Shown: positions 19,079-27,227, counted from the stretch's first letter. The stretch is 47,500 nucleotides of DNA from Symbiodinium natans (GCA_905221605.1 CAJNDS010002812.1:1-47500); one strand, 5' to 3'. The notes: a model not told the origin generated them from the sequence alone. Numbers and translations: made by a program.

Positions 19079-19147
19079 CCTAAACCCTGAACCCTAAACC
19101 CTAACCCTAACCCCTAAACCCTAACCCCTAAACCCTAAACCCCAAAC
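19079..19147 (-). repeat. Telomeric tract, CCCTAAA with CCCCTAA variants
   Basis: About nine units with irregular register (CCCTAACCCCTAAA), unlike the clean heptamer tracts. Confidence 0.85.
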
Positions 19148-19364
19148 AATGCTGCCGATGGGGCAGGCAAGCCTGTGGGTACCAGGCCTCCGCCGCGAGG
19201 ATCCGGTTTCCGAGTTCTTTTTTTGGTGGGGAGTTTGGATTGCAGGGTCTGGGGTTTTAGGGTTTCAGCAGCTCAGTGGTTTGGGGTCTAGTTCTAGTTA
19301 CGAGGAGTTTAGGGGTTGAGGGCTGCGGCTTTCGAGTTCTCTTTGGCTTGTCCCTTACTCACAG

Positions 19365-19424
19365 CTTTTGTGAGTGTATATCAGGTTCCTGTTTAGTATT
19401 GGTGAGTGTATACCTTTGGTGTCC
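19365..19424 (+). repeat. Dispersed repeat family 8, partial copy
   Basis: TGTGAGTGTATATCAGGTTC, then TAGTATTGGTGAGTGTATAC, then TTTGGTGTCC, matching the middle of 42208-42304. The ends are missing. Confidence 0.65.
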
Positions 19425-19549
19425 ATGTAGCAGCAGCCGTAGAGAATGATCATCCCGGCCGGCCCTCAAGGCAGGGTTCAGGGTTCTGGGGCTTCGGTTC
19501 AGGATTTTCTGGTAGCTGGGGGCGGCCAGCTGGGTCCTCGCACCCGAAA

Positions 19550-19674
19550 CCCTAAACCCCAAATCCTAAACCTCAACCCTAAACCCTAAACCCTAAACCC
19601 TAAACCCTAAACCCTAAACCCTAAACCCTAAACCCTAAACCCTAAACCCTAAACCCTAAACCCTAAACCCTAAA
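19550..19674 (-). repeat. Telomeric array interrupted by LTR element
   Basis: About 17 units, near-perfect from 19576 on. It ends exactly at the left end of the LTR-flanked element; the remaining part of the same array resumes at 21216-21238. Confidence 0.95.
19670..19674 (+). repeat. Target-site duplication, left
   Basis: CTAAA immediately before the left TG terminus; the same five bases follow the right CA terminus at 21216-21220. A 5-bp duplication is usual for LTR retrotransposon integration. The target is the telomeric unit, so part of the match is expected from the repeat itself. Confidence 0.8.
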
Positions 19675-19858
19675 TGTGAAACTGGAAGGAGCGGCATCGC
19701 TCTTTTCTCCTCACAGAGCAGAAGAAACCCGTGTGCCTTGAGCCAAACAGCACGTTTGGCCATGCTAATCTTCTATGTATCGTCGCCGCAATGGTAATAC
19801 TTCTCGATTTGTGCGTGCTCGAGCTGCTGACGCTCAGCATTCACCTTCTGGTTTCACA
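19675..19858. repeat. Terminal direct repeat (LTR), left
   Basis: 184 bp, starting TGTGAAAC and ending GTTTCACA, i.e. TG...CA termini with an 8-bp perfect inverted end. By eye it is identical to 21032-21215, implying very recent insertion. Confidence 0.9.
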
Positions 19859-20961
19859 CTGGTTCAAAAACAGCCCCCCCTTTTCTGCAGGCCAGGCCAG
19901 GGCTTGACAATGTAGAAGATGTCGTCGTGGGGAATGTCGCCGAGGAAAGTGTGGCAGCGCAAGATGAGATCGTGAAGGCAAAAGATGCTCCTGAAGAGCT
20001 TTGTGCCGCTGACAAACCGGTTGCGAAGGACAGCGTTGTAGACGACGCACTTGTAGAAGCCACTCTCGAAGTCGATGGTGATGTGGTCGTACACGATGTG
20101 GTAGTGGATGAGGTTGACGTAGAGGACGCGGTAGTCGACCATGTGGATGTAGATGATGCGGTCGTCGCGGACGCCCCCGTCAAGGATGTAGCTGCCGCAG
20201 TAGATGCTGCTGAAGTGTCAGCAAAGGACAGCGGGGTACAAGATGTGGTCGCGCAGAATCTCGATGTGGATGTTTCATTGGAAGAAGGTAACGTCGTTGA
20301 AGATGTACTCGTAAAGGGCGCGCACGCACATCTTGAGAACGTACATATTAATGACATCGACGGCATACTTTGGAAGGATACTGGCGTGAGCAACCTCGTC
20401 GTAGACGATGTCGGCAAACGAGATGGTCGTGTCGCAGCGGGCGAAGTTGCCACCGAGATTGTTGTAAACGATGCCTGCCGAGAGGACGTACTTGTAAAGC
20501 ACGCAGTTGCGCAGGTAACAGCGACACACAATGGAGCCAACCCACAAGATCTCCGCCTCAGAGCACAATCTAAAGACGAAGGAGACAAAGTAGCACTCGA
20601 CGGTGCCAAACCAAAAGATCTCCGCCTCAGAGCACAATCTAAAGACGAAGGAGACAAAGTAGCACTCGACGGTGCCAAACCAAAAGATCTCCGCCTCAGA
20701 GCACAATCTAAAGACGAAGGAGACAAAGTAGCACTCGACGGTGCCAAACCAAAAGATCTCCGCCTCAGAGCACAATCTAAAGACGAAGGAGACAAAGTAG
20801 CGCTCGACGGCGCCAAACCAAAAGATCTCCAACCCAGAGCACAATCTAAAGACGAAGGAGACAAAGTAGCGCTCGACGGCGCCAAGCCAAAAGATCTCCA
20901 ACCCAGAGCACAATCTAACGGCAGAGAAGTTTTCTGGAGTTCGCAAAGCTCGACGACGTAA
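19831..20961 (+). CDS. Acidic repeat frame, no ATG (captured exon?)
   Basis: A plus-strand frame with no stop from 19831, inside the left LTR, to the stop at 20961. It contains no in-frame ATG: the first plausible initiator is GTG at 19927, so it may be an exon piece or a chance frame. From 19927 (344 codons) the first about 200 residues are rich in Val, Asp, Ala and Glu (EDAVVDHVDVDDAVVADAPV and similar), with G-first codons typical of real coding DNA. Residues about 203-334 are a 23-residue tandem repeat containing GAKPKDLRLRAQSKDEGDKV, highly charged and probably disordered. No signal peptide, membrane segment or known domain is visible. The frame is antisense to the favoured direction of the LTR element, as in elements that have captured a host gene fragment. 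Function unknown. Confidence 0.35.
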   Translation, partial: RSAFTFWFHTGSKTAPPFLQARPGLDNVEDVVVGNVAEESVAAQDEIVKAKDAPEELCAADKPVAKDSVVDDALVEATLEVDGDVVVHDVVVDEVDVEDAVVDHVDVDDAVVADAPVKDVAAAVDAAEVSAKDSGVQDVVAQNLDVDVSLEEGNVVEDVLVKGAHAHLENVHINDIDGILWKDTGVSNLVVDDVGKRDGRVAAGEVATEIVVNDACREDVLVKHAVAQVTATHNGANPQDLRLRAQSKDEGDKVALDGAKPKDLRLRAQSKDEGDKVALDGAKPKDLRLRAQSKDEGDKVALDGAKPKDLRLRAQSKDEGDKVALDGAKPKDLQPRAQSKDEGDKVALDGAKPKDLQPRAQSNGREVFWSSQSSTT

Positions 20962-21197
20962 ACAAGGATGCTGACACACAGCGCCAGGACCGACATGAAC
21001 CCCGGGAACGGCCCCGAGGCTCCGCTACCAATGTGAAACTGGAAGGAGCGGCATCGCTCTTTTCTCCTCACAGAGCAGAAGAAACCCGTGTGCCTTGAGC
21101 CAAACAGCACGTTTGGCCATGCTAATCTTCTATGTATCGTCGCCGCAATGGTAATACTTCTCGATTTGTGCGTGCTCGAGCTGCTGACGCTCAGCAT
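19854..21197 (-). CDS. Long Ser/Thr-rich frame across the LTR element
   Basis: 447 codons starting at an ATG in the right LTR and ending at the edge of the left LTR, in the favoured transcription direction. Residues 1-90 include LTR sequence and one hydrophobic segment (FMSVLALCVSILVYVVELC). About 95-220 are the 23-residue repeats on this strand (LDCALRRRSFGLAPSSATLS). The rest is Ser/Thr/Ala-rich, low complexity. The composition looks like the complement of the plus-strand acidic frame, so it may be a shadow that stays open because GNN codons avoid antisense stops. No gag-like zinc knuckle or protease motif. Confidence 0.25.
   Translation of the reverse strand: MLSVSSSSTHKSRSITIAATIHRRLAWPNVLFGSRHTGFFCSVRRKERCRSFQFHIGSGASGPFPGFMSVLALCVSILVYVVELCELQKTSLPLDCALGWRSFGLAPSSATLSPSSLDCALGWRSFGLAPSSATLSPSSLDCALRRRSFGLAPSSATLSPSSLDCALRRRSFGLAPSSATLSPSSLDCALRRRSFGLAPSSATLSPSSLDCALRRRSCGLAPLCVAVTCATACFTSTSSRQASFTTISVATSPAATRPSRLPTSSTTRLLTPVSFQSMPSMSLICTFSRCACAPFTSTSSTTLPSSNETSTSRFCATTSCTPLSFADTSAASTAAATSLTGASATTASSTSTWSTTASSTSTSSTTTSCTTTSPSTSRVASTSASSTTLSFATGLSAAQSSSGASFAFTISSCAATLSSATFPTTTSSTLSSPGLACRKGGAVFEPV
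19874..19886 (-). other. Polypurine-tract-like sequence
   Basis: On the minus strand AGAAAAGGGGGGG, 15 bases upstream of the 3' LTR for a minus-oriented element. A polypurine tract normally primes plus-strand DNA synthesis and usually abuts the LTR, so the 15-base gap weakens the call. Confidence 0.45.
20536..20930. repeat. 69-bp tandem repeat, about 5.7 copies
   Basis: Units at 20590-20658, 20659-20727, 20728-20796, 20797-20865, and flanking partial units. The three units from 20590 to 20796 are identical; the last two share CGCTCGACGGCGCCAA and AACCCAG changes. The period is a multiple of three, so all frames stay in phase through copy-number change. Confidence 0.97.
21018..21030 (-). other. 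Primer-binding-site-like sequence
   Basis: On the minus strand TGGTAGCGGAGCC, one base after the LTR. It matches 11 of 13 positions of the TGGTATCAGAGCC site complementary to initiator methionine tRNA that many plant LTR elements use (known from memory). The plus strand correspondingly reads ...CTACCA like a tRNA 3' end. It supports minus orientation for the element. Confidence 0.6.
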
Positions 21198-21215
21198 TCA
21201 CCTTCTGGTTTCACA
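21032..21215. repeat. Terminal direct repeat (LTR), right
   Basis: 184 bp, identical by eye to 19675-19858, followed directly by the target duplication CTAAA and the rest of the telomeric array. In the favoured minus orientation this is the 5' LTR; an ATG for the minus frame lies in it at 21197. Confidence 0.9.
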
Positions 21216-21220
21216 CTAAA
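21216..21220 (+). repeat. Target-site duplication, right
   Basis: CTAAA, matching 19670-19674. Confidence 0.8.
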
Positions 21221-21351
21221 CCCTAAACCCTAAACCCTGTGCACAGGAGATCCTCCATGTCGGAGGGAACTACGAGGACGCCTTGCGAATTTCTGTAGCT
21301 GGACCCCTCAACCGGCACCAGTAGCCCGAAGCGATCCAGTGAAGCAGGCCT

Positions 21352-21450
21352 TTAGGGTTTAGGGTTTAGGGTTGAGGGTTTAGGGTTCAGGGTTTAGGGT
21401 TTAGGTTTCAGGGTTTAGGGTTTAGGGTTTCGGGTTTAGGGTTTAGGGCC
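21352..21450 (+). repeat. Telomeric tract, TTTAGGG with variants
   Basis: About 13 units including TTGAGGG, TTCAGGG and TTTCGGG. Confidence 0.9.
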
Positions 21451-21648
21451 CCCAACCCTGAGCAACCCAACACGCCAGGAAGACTTCAAGGGTGCCAGAG
21501 CAGCTGGCCTACAGGCCCCTCCCGGCTCGGGTGCGGTGGAGGGTCTAAGGCTTTCGGGGTTTCGGGCATCGGGGTTTCAGGGTTTTCTGGTCTAGGTCAA
21601 GCTAAGGGCTTTCGGTCTTCAGGCTTTTGGGGCGTTAGGGGTTCAGGT

Positions 21649-21758
21649 TGGGATGTTCCCCCTGAAAGCTGGCAGTCCTTAAAAGGGATTTGAGCACTCC
21701 CCTGTAGGAATAGGAATCCCTATTCGGGACTGTTAGTACAAGGGGGAACATCCCAAGA
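21649..21758. mobile_element. MITE family 1, copy d
   Basis: 110 bp: TGGGATGTTCCCCCTGAAAG ... CAAGGGGGAACATCCCAAGA. TTCAGGT occurs directly on both sides (21642-21648, 21759-21765), a candidate 7-bp target duplication. The same TTCRGGT word flanks the copy at 28210, so it might instead belong to the element or reflect insertion into telomere-like DNA. Confidence 0.75.
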
Positions 21759-21857
21759 TTCAGGTTCGTTGGGGGGGGCCAGGGGTAAACTGCGCCGGCC
21801 CGCAGGCAGTGCTGCTGGACCGAGTGGCGACGGATGCTGCTGAGGACCAGGATCCTT

Positions 21858-21906
21858 AGGGTTTAGGGTTTAGGGTTTGGGGTTTAGGGTTGAGGGTTTA
21901 GGGTGT
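21858..21906 (+). repeat. Telomeric tract, TTTAGGG
   Basis: About seven units with TTTGGGG and TTGAGGG variants. Confidence 0.85.
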
Positions 21907-21936
21907 GACATGCAGGGAACCTCCCAGAGCCCATTT

Positions 21937-21960
21937 GGGGGGGGGGGGGGGGGGGGGGGG
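21937..21960. repeat. Homopolymer G tract
   Basis: A run of about 24 G, strongly quadruplex-prone; the length is uncertain in any assembly. Confidence 0.8.
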
Positions 21961-22350
21961 TGGTACCAAGTTAGGGTTTAGGAGGGTATAGGGTTCAGGT
22001 TCCATTGGAATGAGATGGGGAGGTTGTATCTAAATTGTCTATCCGCCGCGGTTTAGGACATGGCCCCGGGGGAGAGCAGATGTGGCCACTGTGTTCCCTG
22101 TTGTAGTCCCGTAGTAGCGATGACAACTCGTAAGAACCAGTGCGTTTATACTAGGAGTCATAGAAGAAATCAACGGAGCATCAATGATCATCATAAGTTT
22201 GGCCCTGTCAATGGTTGAATGAAGACCTTTTTCGACTCTGTTGGCACGTTGTAGATGAATCCGCTCCTGCTTGTTTCGAGCTTCCCAGAAGTAGCCGCCA
22301 ATACAACCCGCTAAACCCTAAACCCTAAACCCTGACTTTTCTTATGCCTC
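21961..22350. other. Island without recognisable gene
   Basis: Unique sequence with one short CCCTAAA run at 22311-22333. No substantial frame. Confidence 0.5.
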
Positions 22351-22659
22351 AATTCGGCAGCGGTTGGGTGCGCCCGCATTTGAGCCAGTGTTTAGGGCAC
22401 AGGCTTAGGGGTTTAGAGATACAGGCAGTCTAAACCCTAAACCTGGAAACAGAGGTCCAGAAAAAAATCGCATGTCAGCTTCTGCCACAGCACTCTGTTA
22501 CGCCGCTCCCCACCCCTCCTCCTGATGTTAAAAGTGCGCCCCAAAGAAAGGGAACCGCTGTTTCCAGGTTTAGGGTTTAAACTGCCTGTATCTCTAAACC
22601 CCTAAGCCTGTGCCCTAAACACTGGCTCAAGTGCGGGCGCACCCAACCGCGGCCGAATT
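22351..22659. mobile_element. Large foldback element with 102-bp arms
   Basis: Left arm 22351-22452 and right arm 22558-22659 are inverted copies with only three mismatches by eye; the loop is about 105 bases (22453-22557). The ends are AATTCGGC / GCCGAATT. Each arm contains a two-unit telomeric word (TAAACCCTAAACC / GGTTTAGGGTTTA). No target duplication is evident and there is no coding sequence. It would form a very stable hairpin and could make long double-stranded RNA if transcribed. Likely a foldback/MITE element or recent inverted duplication. Confidence 0.9.
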
Positions 22660-22734
22660 ATCTCACACATTTAGCCACAAACGGCAAAACCTCACCAGTT
22701 GCACGTTAATATTACCCAGCTCCCGGAAACCTAT

Positions 22735-22777
22735 CGCCTAAACCCCAAACCCTCAACCCTAAACCCTAAACCCTAAA
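22735..22777 (-). repeat. Telomeric tract, CCCTAAA
   Basis: About six units, CCCCAAA and CCCTCAA at the left. Confidence 0.85.
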
Positions 22778-23375
22778 CCCCTGATCCCAGTGGCAAGGAT
22801 CCATCCGAGTGCATGAGCGAGCCCGAAAAGAGCGGGGAGGACCAGGCGGTCGAAGGGTGCAAGAAACGCCTCGACATAGACCTGTGGGAGTTGCTTAGGG
22901 TTTAGGGTTTAGGGTCTAGGGTGTTGGGTGTTTGGGTCTGGGGTGCGAGAAGCCTGGGATGTAGGATGCGAGGCGGCGGCACAGGGTGCAGGCTTTTTTG
23001 AGAGGTTGTTGAGCCCAGCGTCATATTCATGTGGTCAGGCGTCCCTCTCGTTTAGGTTTTAGGGTTTAGGGTATCCCTAAACATACTGAGGCTCCGTGAC
23101 CTCGTTTCCCTTGCATCATCCGCTTGAGTTGACGAGGACGTGGCGACATGGACGCTTCGTGACCTAGGCATCGTGGGAACTCGTTCAGGGCGAGGGCGCA
23201 GGAGTCCCTAACTTTGAAGGTTGTGCAGGACTGAGTATCCACTCTAGCTTTGATGGTGTTTGGGGCTTTAGGGCTTTGGGGCTTAGAACCTGCCCCTAAA
23301 CCCTAAACCCCAAGAAAACTTTAGACCCTTAAGCACAGAACCCTAAACTCTGTCTATCGGTGTAACCAGGCCCTG
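22778..23375. other. Island without recognisable gene
   Basis: Short TTTAGGG runs at 22896-22921 and 23050-23072; otherwise unique sequence with no notable frame. Confidence 0.45.
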
Positions 23376-23452
23376 AATATGGTCCCTTGGCTCCCTTAAA
23401 AGGGTTCTGATGTATGGCCCTTAATTTGTGCGCCCATACTAAGGGACCTTGC
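23376..23452. mobile_element. MITE-like family 4, copy d, fused to telomeric tract
   Basis: TATGGTCCCTTGG ... GATGTATGGCCCTTAATTT ... GCCCATACTAAGGGACC. The right end of the family (normally continuing through CCCTAAG) is replaced at 23453 by a long telomeric tract. The terminal CCCTAA-like bases give microhomology. Confidence 0.65.
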
Positions 23453-23697
23453 CTAAACCCTAAACCCTAAACCCTAAACCCTAAACCCTAAACCCTAAAC
23501 CGTAAACCCTAAATAAACCCTAAACCCTAAACCCTAAACCCTAAACCCTAAACCCTAAACCCTAAACCCTAAACCCTAAACCCTAAACCCTAAACCCTAA
23601 AACTAAACCCTAAACCCTAAACCCTAAACCCTAAACCCTAAACCCTAAACCCTAAACCCTAAACCCTAAACCCTAAACCCTAAACCCTAGACCCTCA
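23453..23697 (-). repeat. Longest CCCTAAA tract
   Basis: About 34 heptamers with only a few defects (CCGTAAA, CCCTAAATAAA, an AAACTAAA join). It begins directly at the truncated end of a family 4 repeat. Confidence 0.95.
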
Positions 23698-23816
23698 ACC
23701 TCCTAAACCCGAAGATCCCCGGCAGCTTGGCTAGGCGACGTGCAGCTTGTCCTCGAGCAGGCGATCATTCAGCAGCTGCGATAGGATCTGCGGGGTCGGG
23801 CCTCGCCCCTGGGTTT

Positions 23817-23893
23817 CAGGGTTTAGGGTTTAGGGTTTGGGGTTTAGGGTTTAGGGTTTAGGGGTTAGGGGTTTAGGGTTTAGGGTTTTAGGG
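23817..23893 (+). repeat. Telomeric tract, TTTAGGG
   Basis: About 10 units with TTTGGGG and GTTAGGG variants. Confidence 0.9.
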
Positions 23894-24066
23894 CGGCCGT
23901 CTCGTCTTCAAAGTAAGTTCTTAGCGGTTCAGGAGTTCGGGGTTTGGGGGGTTTGGGGGTTTAAGGCCTCGAGGCTTGTGGGTTTAGGGTTTATGAGCCG
24001 GGTCTAGGTCCAGCCCCGACGCTTCATCATCCGCTTCGCAGGTCCCGAGGCCTTCTCCTCCTAAGC

Positions 24067-24172
24067 CCCCCCCACCCCCCCTTAAAGCCCCCCCCCTTAA
24101 AGCCCCCCTTAAAGCCCCCCCCTCAAAGCCCCCCTCAAAGCCCCCCTTAAAGCCCCCCTTAAAGCCCTCCAG
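24067..24172. repeat. CCCCCCTTAAAG minisatellite
   Basis: About eight units of 11-14 bases built of a C run plus TTAAAG or TCAAAG; the unit-length differences lie mainly in the C runs. Confidence 0.9.
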
Positions 24173-24203
24173 AGCCTGCTAATCGCGAAGCGAGCTTTCC
24201 AGG

Positions 24204-24306
24204 ATATCCTCTGAACCCTAAACCCTAAAACCCTAAGCCCTAAACCCTAAACCCTAAAACCTAAGCCCTAAACCCCTAAACCCGAAACCCTGAACCCTCA
24301 ACCCTA
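24204..24306 (-). repeat. Telomeric tract, CCCTAAA/CCCTAAAA/CCCTAAG
   Basis: About 14 units of mixed seven and eight bases. Confidence 0.85.
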
Positions 24307-24417
24307 AACAGCCTCCAAGTCCCAGACCCCAAGCAGACCCAAGAGCTCCAAAGCAGCGGAGACTGCTGCCGTCTTATTTGGGGGTGTTTAGGCTTGAGGC
24401 TTTAGGGTTCAGGGAGG

Positions 24418-24501
24418 GTTTAGGGTTTAGGGTTTAGGGTTTAGGGTTTAGGGTTTAGGGTTTAGGGTTTAGGGGTTTAGGGTTTAGGGTTTAGGGTTTA
24501 C
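24418..24501 (+). repeat. Telomeric tract, TTTAGGG
   Basis: About 12 units, near-perfect with one extra G. Confidence 0.95.
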
Positions 24502-24849
24502 AATGCAGGTTTCGGGGCTTAAAGCTTGGAGTGTAAGGGCTTAGGGAGTAGGGTGGCTTCAAGATTTGAGGGTTTACTCTGGGTGGTACAGTTTTTTTTG
24601 CAACCTTCAAAGTATCAGAGTAAAATGTTTAGGGGTTGGTCAAGGTCTACGGTTCAAGGGTTTCATAGTTCAACGATGTTCAGAGCTTAAGGTTTAGAAT
24701 TTAAGGTGCATGGTTGAAGTTCAAAGTTTAGGTCTGGCTGAAGCTCTAAAACCCTAAACCCTCAATCCTACGACCATCGGGACCCCAGCCGCTCGGTGCA
24801 AGGGGAGGCGCCCCTGTCAGAGCAAAAACGCATCTTTTTGGCGATTTTT
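24502..24849. other. Island of TTTAAG/GTTCAA-rich sequence
   Basis: G/T-rich sequence with many TTAAGG and GTTCAAGG words (24620-24730), possibly a very decayed telomeric tract. No gene. Confidence 0.4.
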
Positions 24850-25062
24850 CAGGGGTTTAGGGTTTAGGGTTGAGGGTTTAGGGTTTAGGGTTTAGGGCTA
24901 GGGTTTCGGTGAGCTTGTGGAGTAGCTGAAGCGGTTTCCGAGGTTCATAATGTCAGCATGTCTGACAGGGCGCCTCGATTTTAGCTGTGTGCTCAGTGGA
25001 GAGATGATGCGTGTTTAGGGTTTAGGGTTTAGGGTTTGAGGTTTAGGGTTTAGGGTTTAGGG
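24850..25062 (+). repeat. Two TTTAGGG tracts
   Basis: 24850-24905 (about seven units) and 25013-25062 (about seven units with TTTGAGG), separated by about 105 bases of unique sequence. Confidence 0.9.
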
Positions 25063-25239
25063 TGTGCCCACCCAGTCACTCCCCCAAGAGCCCTCGACCC
25101 TCGATCCTGAACCCGAAGCCGCTATGGCCACACGGCTAGTTCTGCTAGGTCTCGTGTGGCCCTTGTGGGTATAGTACGGCAGGAAGATTACACTCCCAAA
25201 GCTTCAAGCCCTTCGCGGTCAAATCCTTCACCCCCCCCC

Positions 25240-25311
25240 CCCTACACCCTACACCCTACACCCTACACCCTACACCCTACACCCTACACCCTAAACCCTA
25301 AACCCTAAACC

Positions 25312-25371
<60 letters not shown>

Positions 25372-25430
25372 ACCCTAAACCCTAGACCCTAGACCCTAAA
25401 CCCTAAACCCTAAACTCCCTAAACCTTAAA
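25240..25430 (-). repeat. Composite array CCCTACA / CCCTAAA / CCCTCAA
   Basis: Seven CCCTACA, about four CCCTAAA, about ten CCCTCAA, then CCCTAGA/CCCTAAA: ordered variant blocks in one 190-base array preceded by a C run. Confidence 0.95.
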
Positions 25431-25570
25431 CCCTGAACTCCCTAAGCTCCCTAAGCTCCCGAAAGCTTAAGGTCGCACTTTTGTTGCATGTTCAGATTAC
25501 ACCTGCGGACTTCTAGGGTGACGTGAGAGGCTTGAACTCCCAGAATCCTAGAACTCAGCATAGAAGATCC

Positions 25571-25656
25571 CTCAACCCCAACCCTCAACCCTCAACCCTC
25601 AACCCTAAACCCTAAACCCAAACCCGAAACCCTAAACCCCAAACCCCAAACCCCAC
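25571..25656 (-). repeat. Telomeric tract, CCCTCAA to CCCCAAA
   Basis: About 12 units in small variant blocks. Confidence 0.85.
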
Positions 25657-25789
25657 CCTGGACCTCTGCCTTGAACATCTCTCCGCTGTCCTCGCTTGTC
25701 ATGGCCTCGGCTGCATGGCCGTCGCTGTACAGGGCCCGCATGGGGCAGACTGGAGGGAGAAAAAGGGCATCTCCTCAACTTGCCCGGGG

Positions 25790-25853
25790 TTTAGGGTTTA
25801 GGGTTTAGGGTTTGGGGTTTAGGGTTTAGGGTTTAGGGTTTAGGGTTTAGGGG
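25790..25853 (+). repeat. Telomeric tract, TTTAGGG
   Basis: Nine units, one TTTGGGG. Confidence 0.95.
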
Positions 25854-26073
25854 ACCTGACTTCCCCAGAGAAAGGGAGCCAGGCTTGAGGGTGTGAGGTT
25901 CCGGGGTTTGAGGCTCAGGAGTCTTTTTGGGCACGTGAACGTGTAGGGCCTTCGGGTGTCCGGGGTTTTTCAGGGTTCAAGGCACCAGGCGCAGCCCAGC
26001 CTGCAAGTTGTAACGTCTCCCCCCACCCCACTGCGGGCTCAGGAGGTTCCGCTATCTTTTCTGGCTGAAGGAA

Positions 26074-26173
26074 ACCCTAAGCCCTAAGCCCTAAGCCCTA
26101 AGCCCTAAGCCCTAAGCCCTAAGCCCTAAGCCCTAAGCCCTAAACCCTAAACCCTAAACCCTAAACCCTAAAG
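26074..26173 (-). repeat. CCCTAAG block then CCCTAAA
   Basis: About nine identical CCCTAAG units followed by about five CCCTAAA. Confidence 0.95.
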
Positions 26174-26287
26174 CTCTTGGCTTAAGGTATGAGGCCACCG
26201 TGAACCTCACTGCGCCCGACTATGATGGTGGAGACCCGGTGGTGGGGAGCCCCAGGACCCAGGTCTTCTTGACATCTTCGGGTCGAA

Positions 26288-26372
26288 GTTCAGGGTTCAG
26301 GGTTCAGGGTTCAGGGTTTAGGGTTTAGGGTTTAGGGTTTAGGGTTTAGGGTTTAGGGTTTAGGGTTTAGGG
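26288..26372 (+). repeat. TTCAGGG then TTTAGGG tract
   Basis: About four TTCAGGG units, then eight TTTAGGG. Confidence 0.95.
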
Positions 26373-26720
26373 GGTTGGCCGGGCTGAAATAAAGGGTGTT
26401 CGTTGGTCTTGGGTCGGGTTGTCTTTGCTTGAGTTGCCTTTTTGCCTATGCTTGGTTACTGAAACATCGCATGTGCATCTTTACTTTATCTTCTGGTTTC
26501 AGCTCGACGGTGGGAAGCTGCCCACCCCAAACTCTAGACTCCTAGGGGGGGCGGGGGTTGTTTGTGGGCACCTTTAAGGTGACTACAGCCCTAAGCTGCA
26601 CGGAATAGACTGTTTGCGACAGCGGTCCTGAACTTAGATCTCTCCCATGTATGGTTTGAAGATTAGGCTCCTGGAGCCTGAAGCCCAATCTCCAAGGCAG
26701 CTCAGGCCTGGGTAGGGGTT
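26373..26720. other. Island without recognisable gene
   Basis: Unique sequence; no frame of note. Confidence 0.5.
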
Positions 26721-26764
26721 TGGGGGTTTAGGGTTTAGGGTTTAGGGTTTTCTAAACCCTAAGC
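26721..26764. repeat. Short inverted telomeric pair
   Basis: TTTAGGG x4 followed directly by CTAAACCCTAAGCCCT, a compact foldback. Confidence 0.85.
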
Positions 26765-26936
26765 CCTGACCATCCCTGAGCAAGTCTTCCGAGGTGTCCT
26801 ACCTTGTGCGCGCCTACCTCAGCCCTGCGGGCGTCCTGGCGCAGATGGTGCAGGAGGGCGACACGGAGGCGGAGATTTTGGATTTCTCCCAAACATTTGC
26901 CATCCCATCACAAACCCCCCCTCCCAATACGAAAAC

Positions 26937-27024
26937 CCTTGAACCCTAAAACCCTAAAACCCTAAAACCCTAAAACCCTAAACCCTAAACCCTACCCTAA
27001 ACCCTAAACCCTAAACCCTAACTA
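26937..27024 (-). repeat. CCCTAAAA block then CCCTAAA
   Basis: Five CCCTAAAA octamers change to CCCTAAA heptamers with one deletion (CCCTACCCTAAA). Confidence 0.9.
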
Positions 27025-27140
27025 ATGGGTTGAGGGTCCCACTGCTGGCCAGGTAACCGTGGGTGGACTCCTTGGCTGGACTTCGTATGCCTTCACCGCC
27101 TGGGCCCAGGGTTTGCTCGGGTCTTTTCGTTGGGAGCTAG

Positions 27141-27227
27141 GGTTTGGGGTTTAGGGTTTAGGGTTTAGGGTTTGGGGTTTAGGGTTTAGGGTTTAGGGTT
27201 TAGGGTTTAGGGTTTGGGGTGTTTAAG
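27141..27227 (+). repeat. Telomeric tract, TTTAGGG/TTTGGGG
   Basis: About 12 units. Confidence 0.95.

Larger units (their letters stand above)
19675..21215. mobile_element. TRIM-like non-autonomous LTR retroelement
   Basis: A 1541-bp element with two identical 184-bp TG...CA direct repeats and a 5-bp target duplication (CTAAA), inserted in a CCCTAAA telomeric array. On the minus strand a primer-binding-site-like TGGTAGCGGAGCC begins one base inside the 5' repeat boundary, and a purine tract AGAAAAGGGGGGG lies 15 bases before the 3' repeat, so minus orientation is favoured. It has no gag, protease, integrase or reverse transcriptase. The interior (1173 bp) carries an acidic, Val-rich plus-strand frame and a 69-bp tandem repeat. 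Small size with LTRs and no polyprotein fits the TRIM class of non-autonomous LTR elements. A composite flanked by a duplicated non-LTR segment is less likely given the termini and target duplication. Confidence 0.8.
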
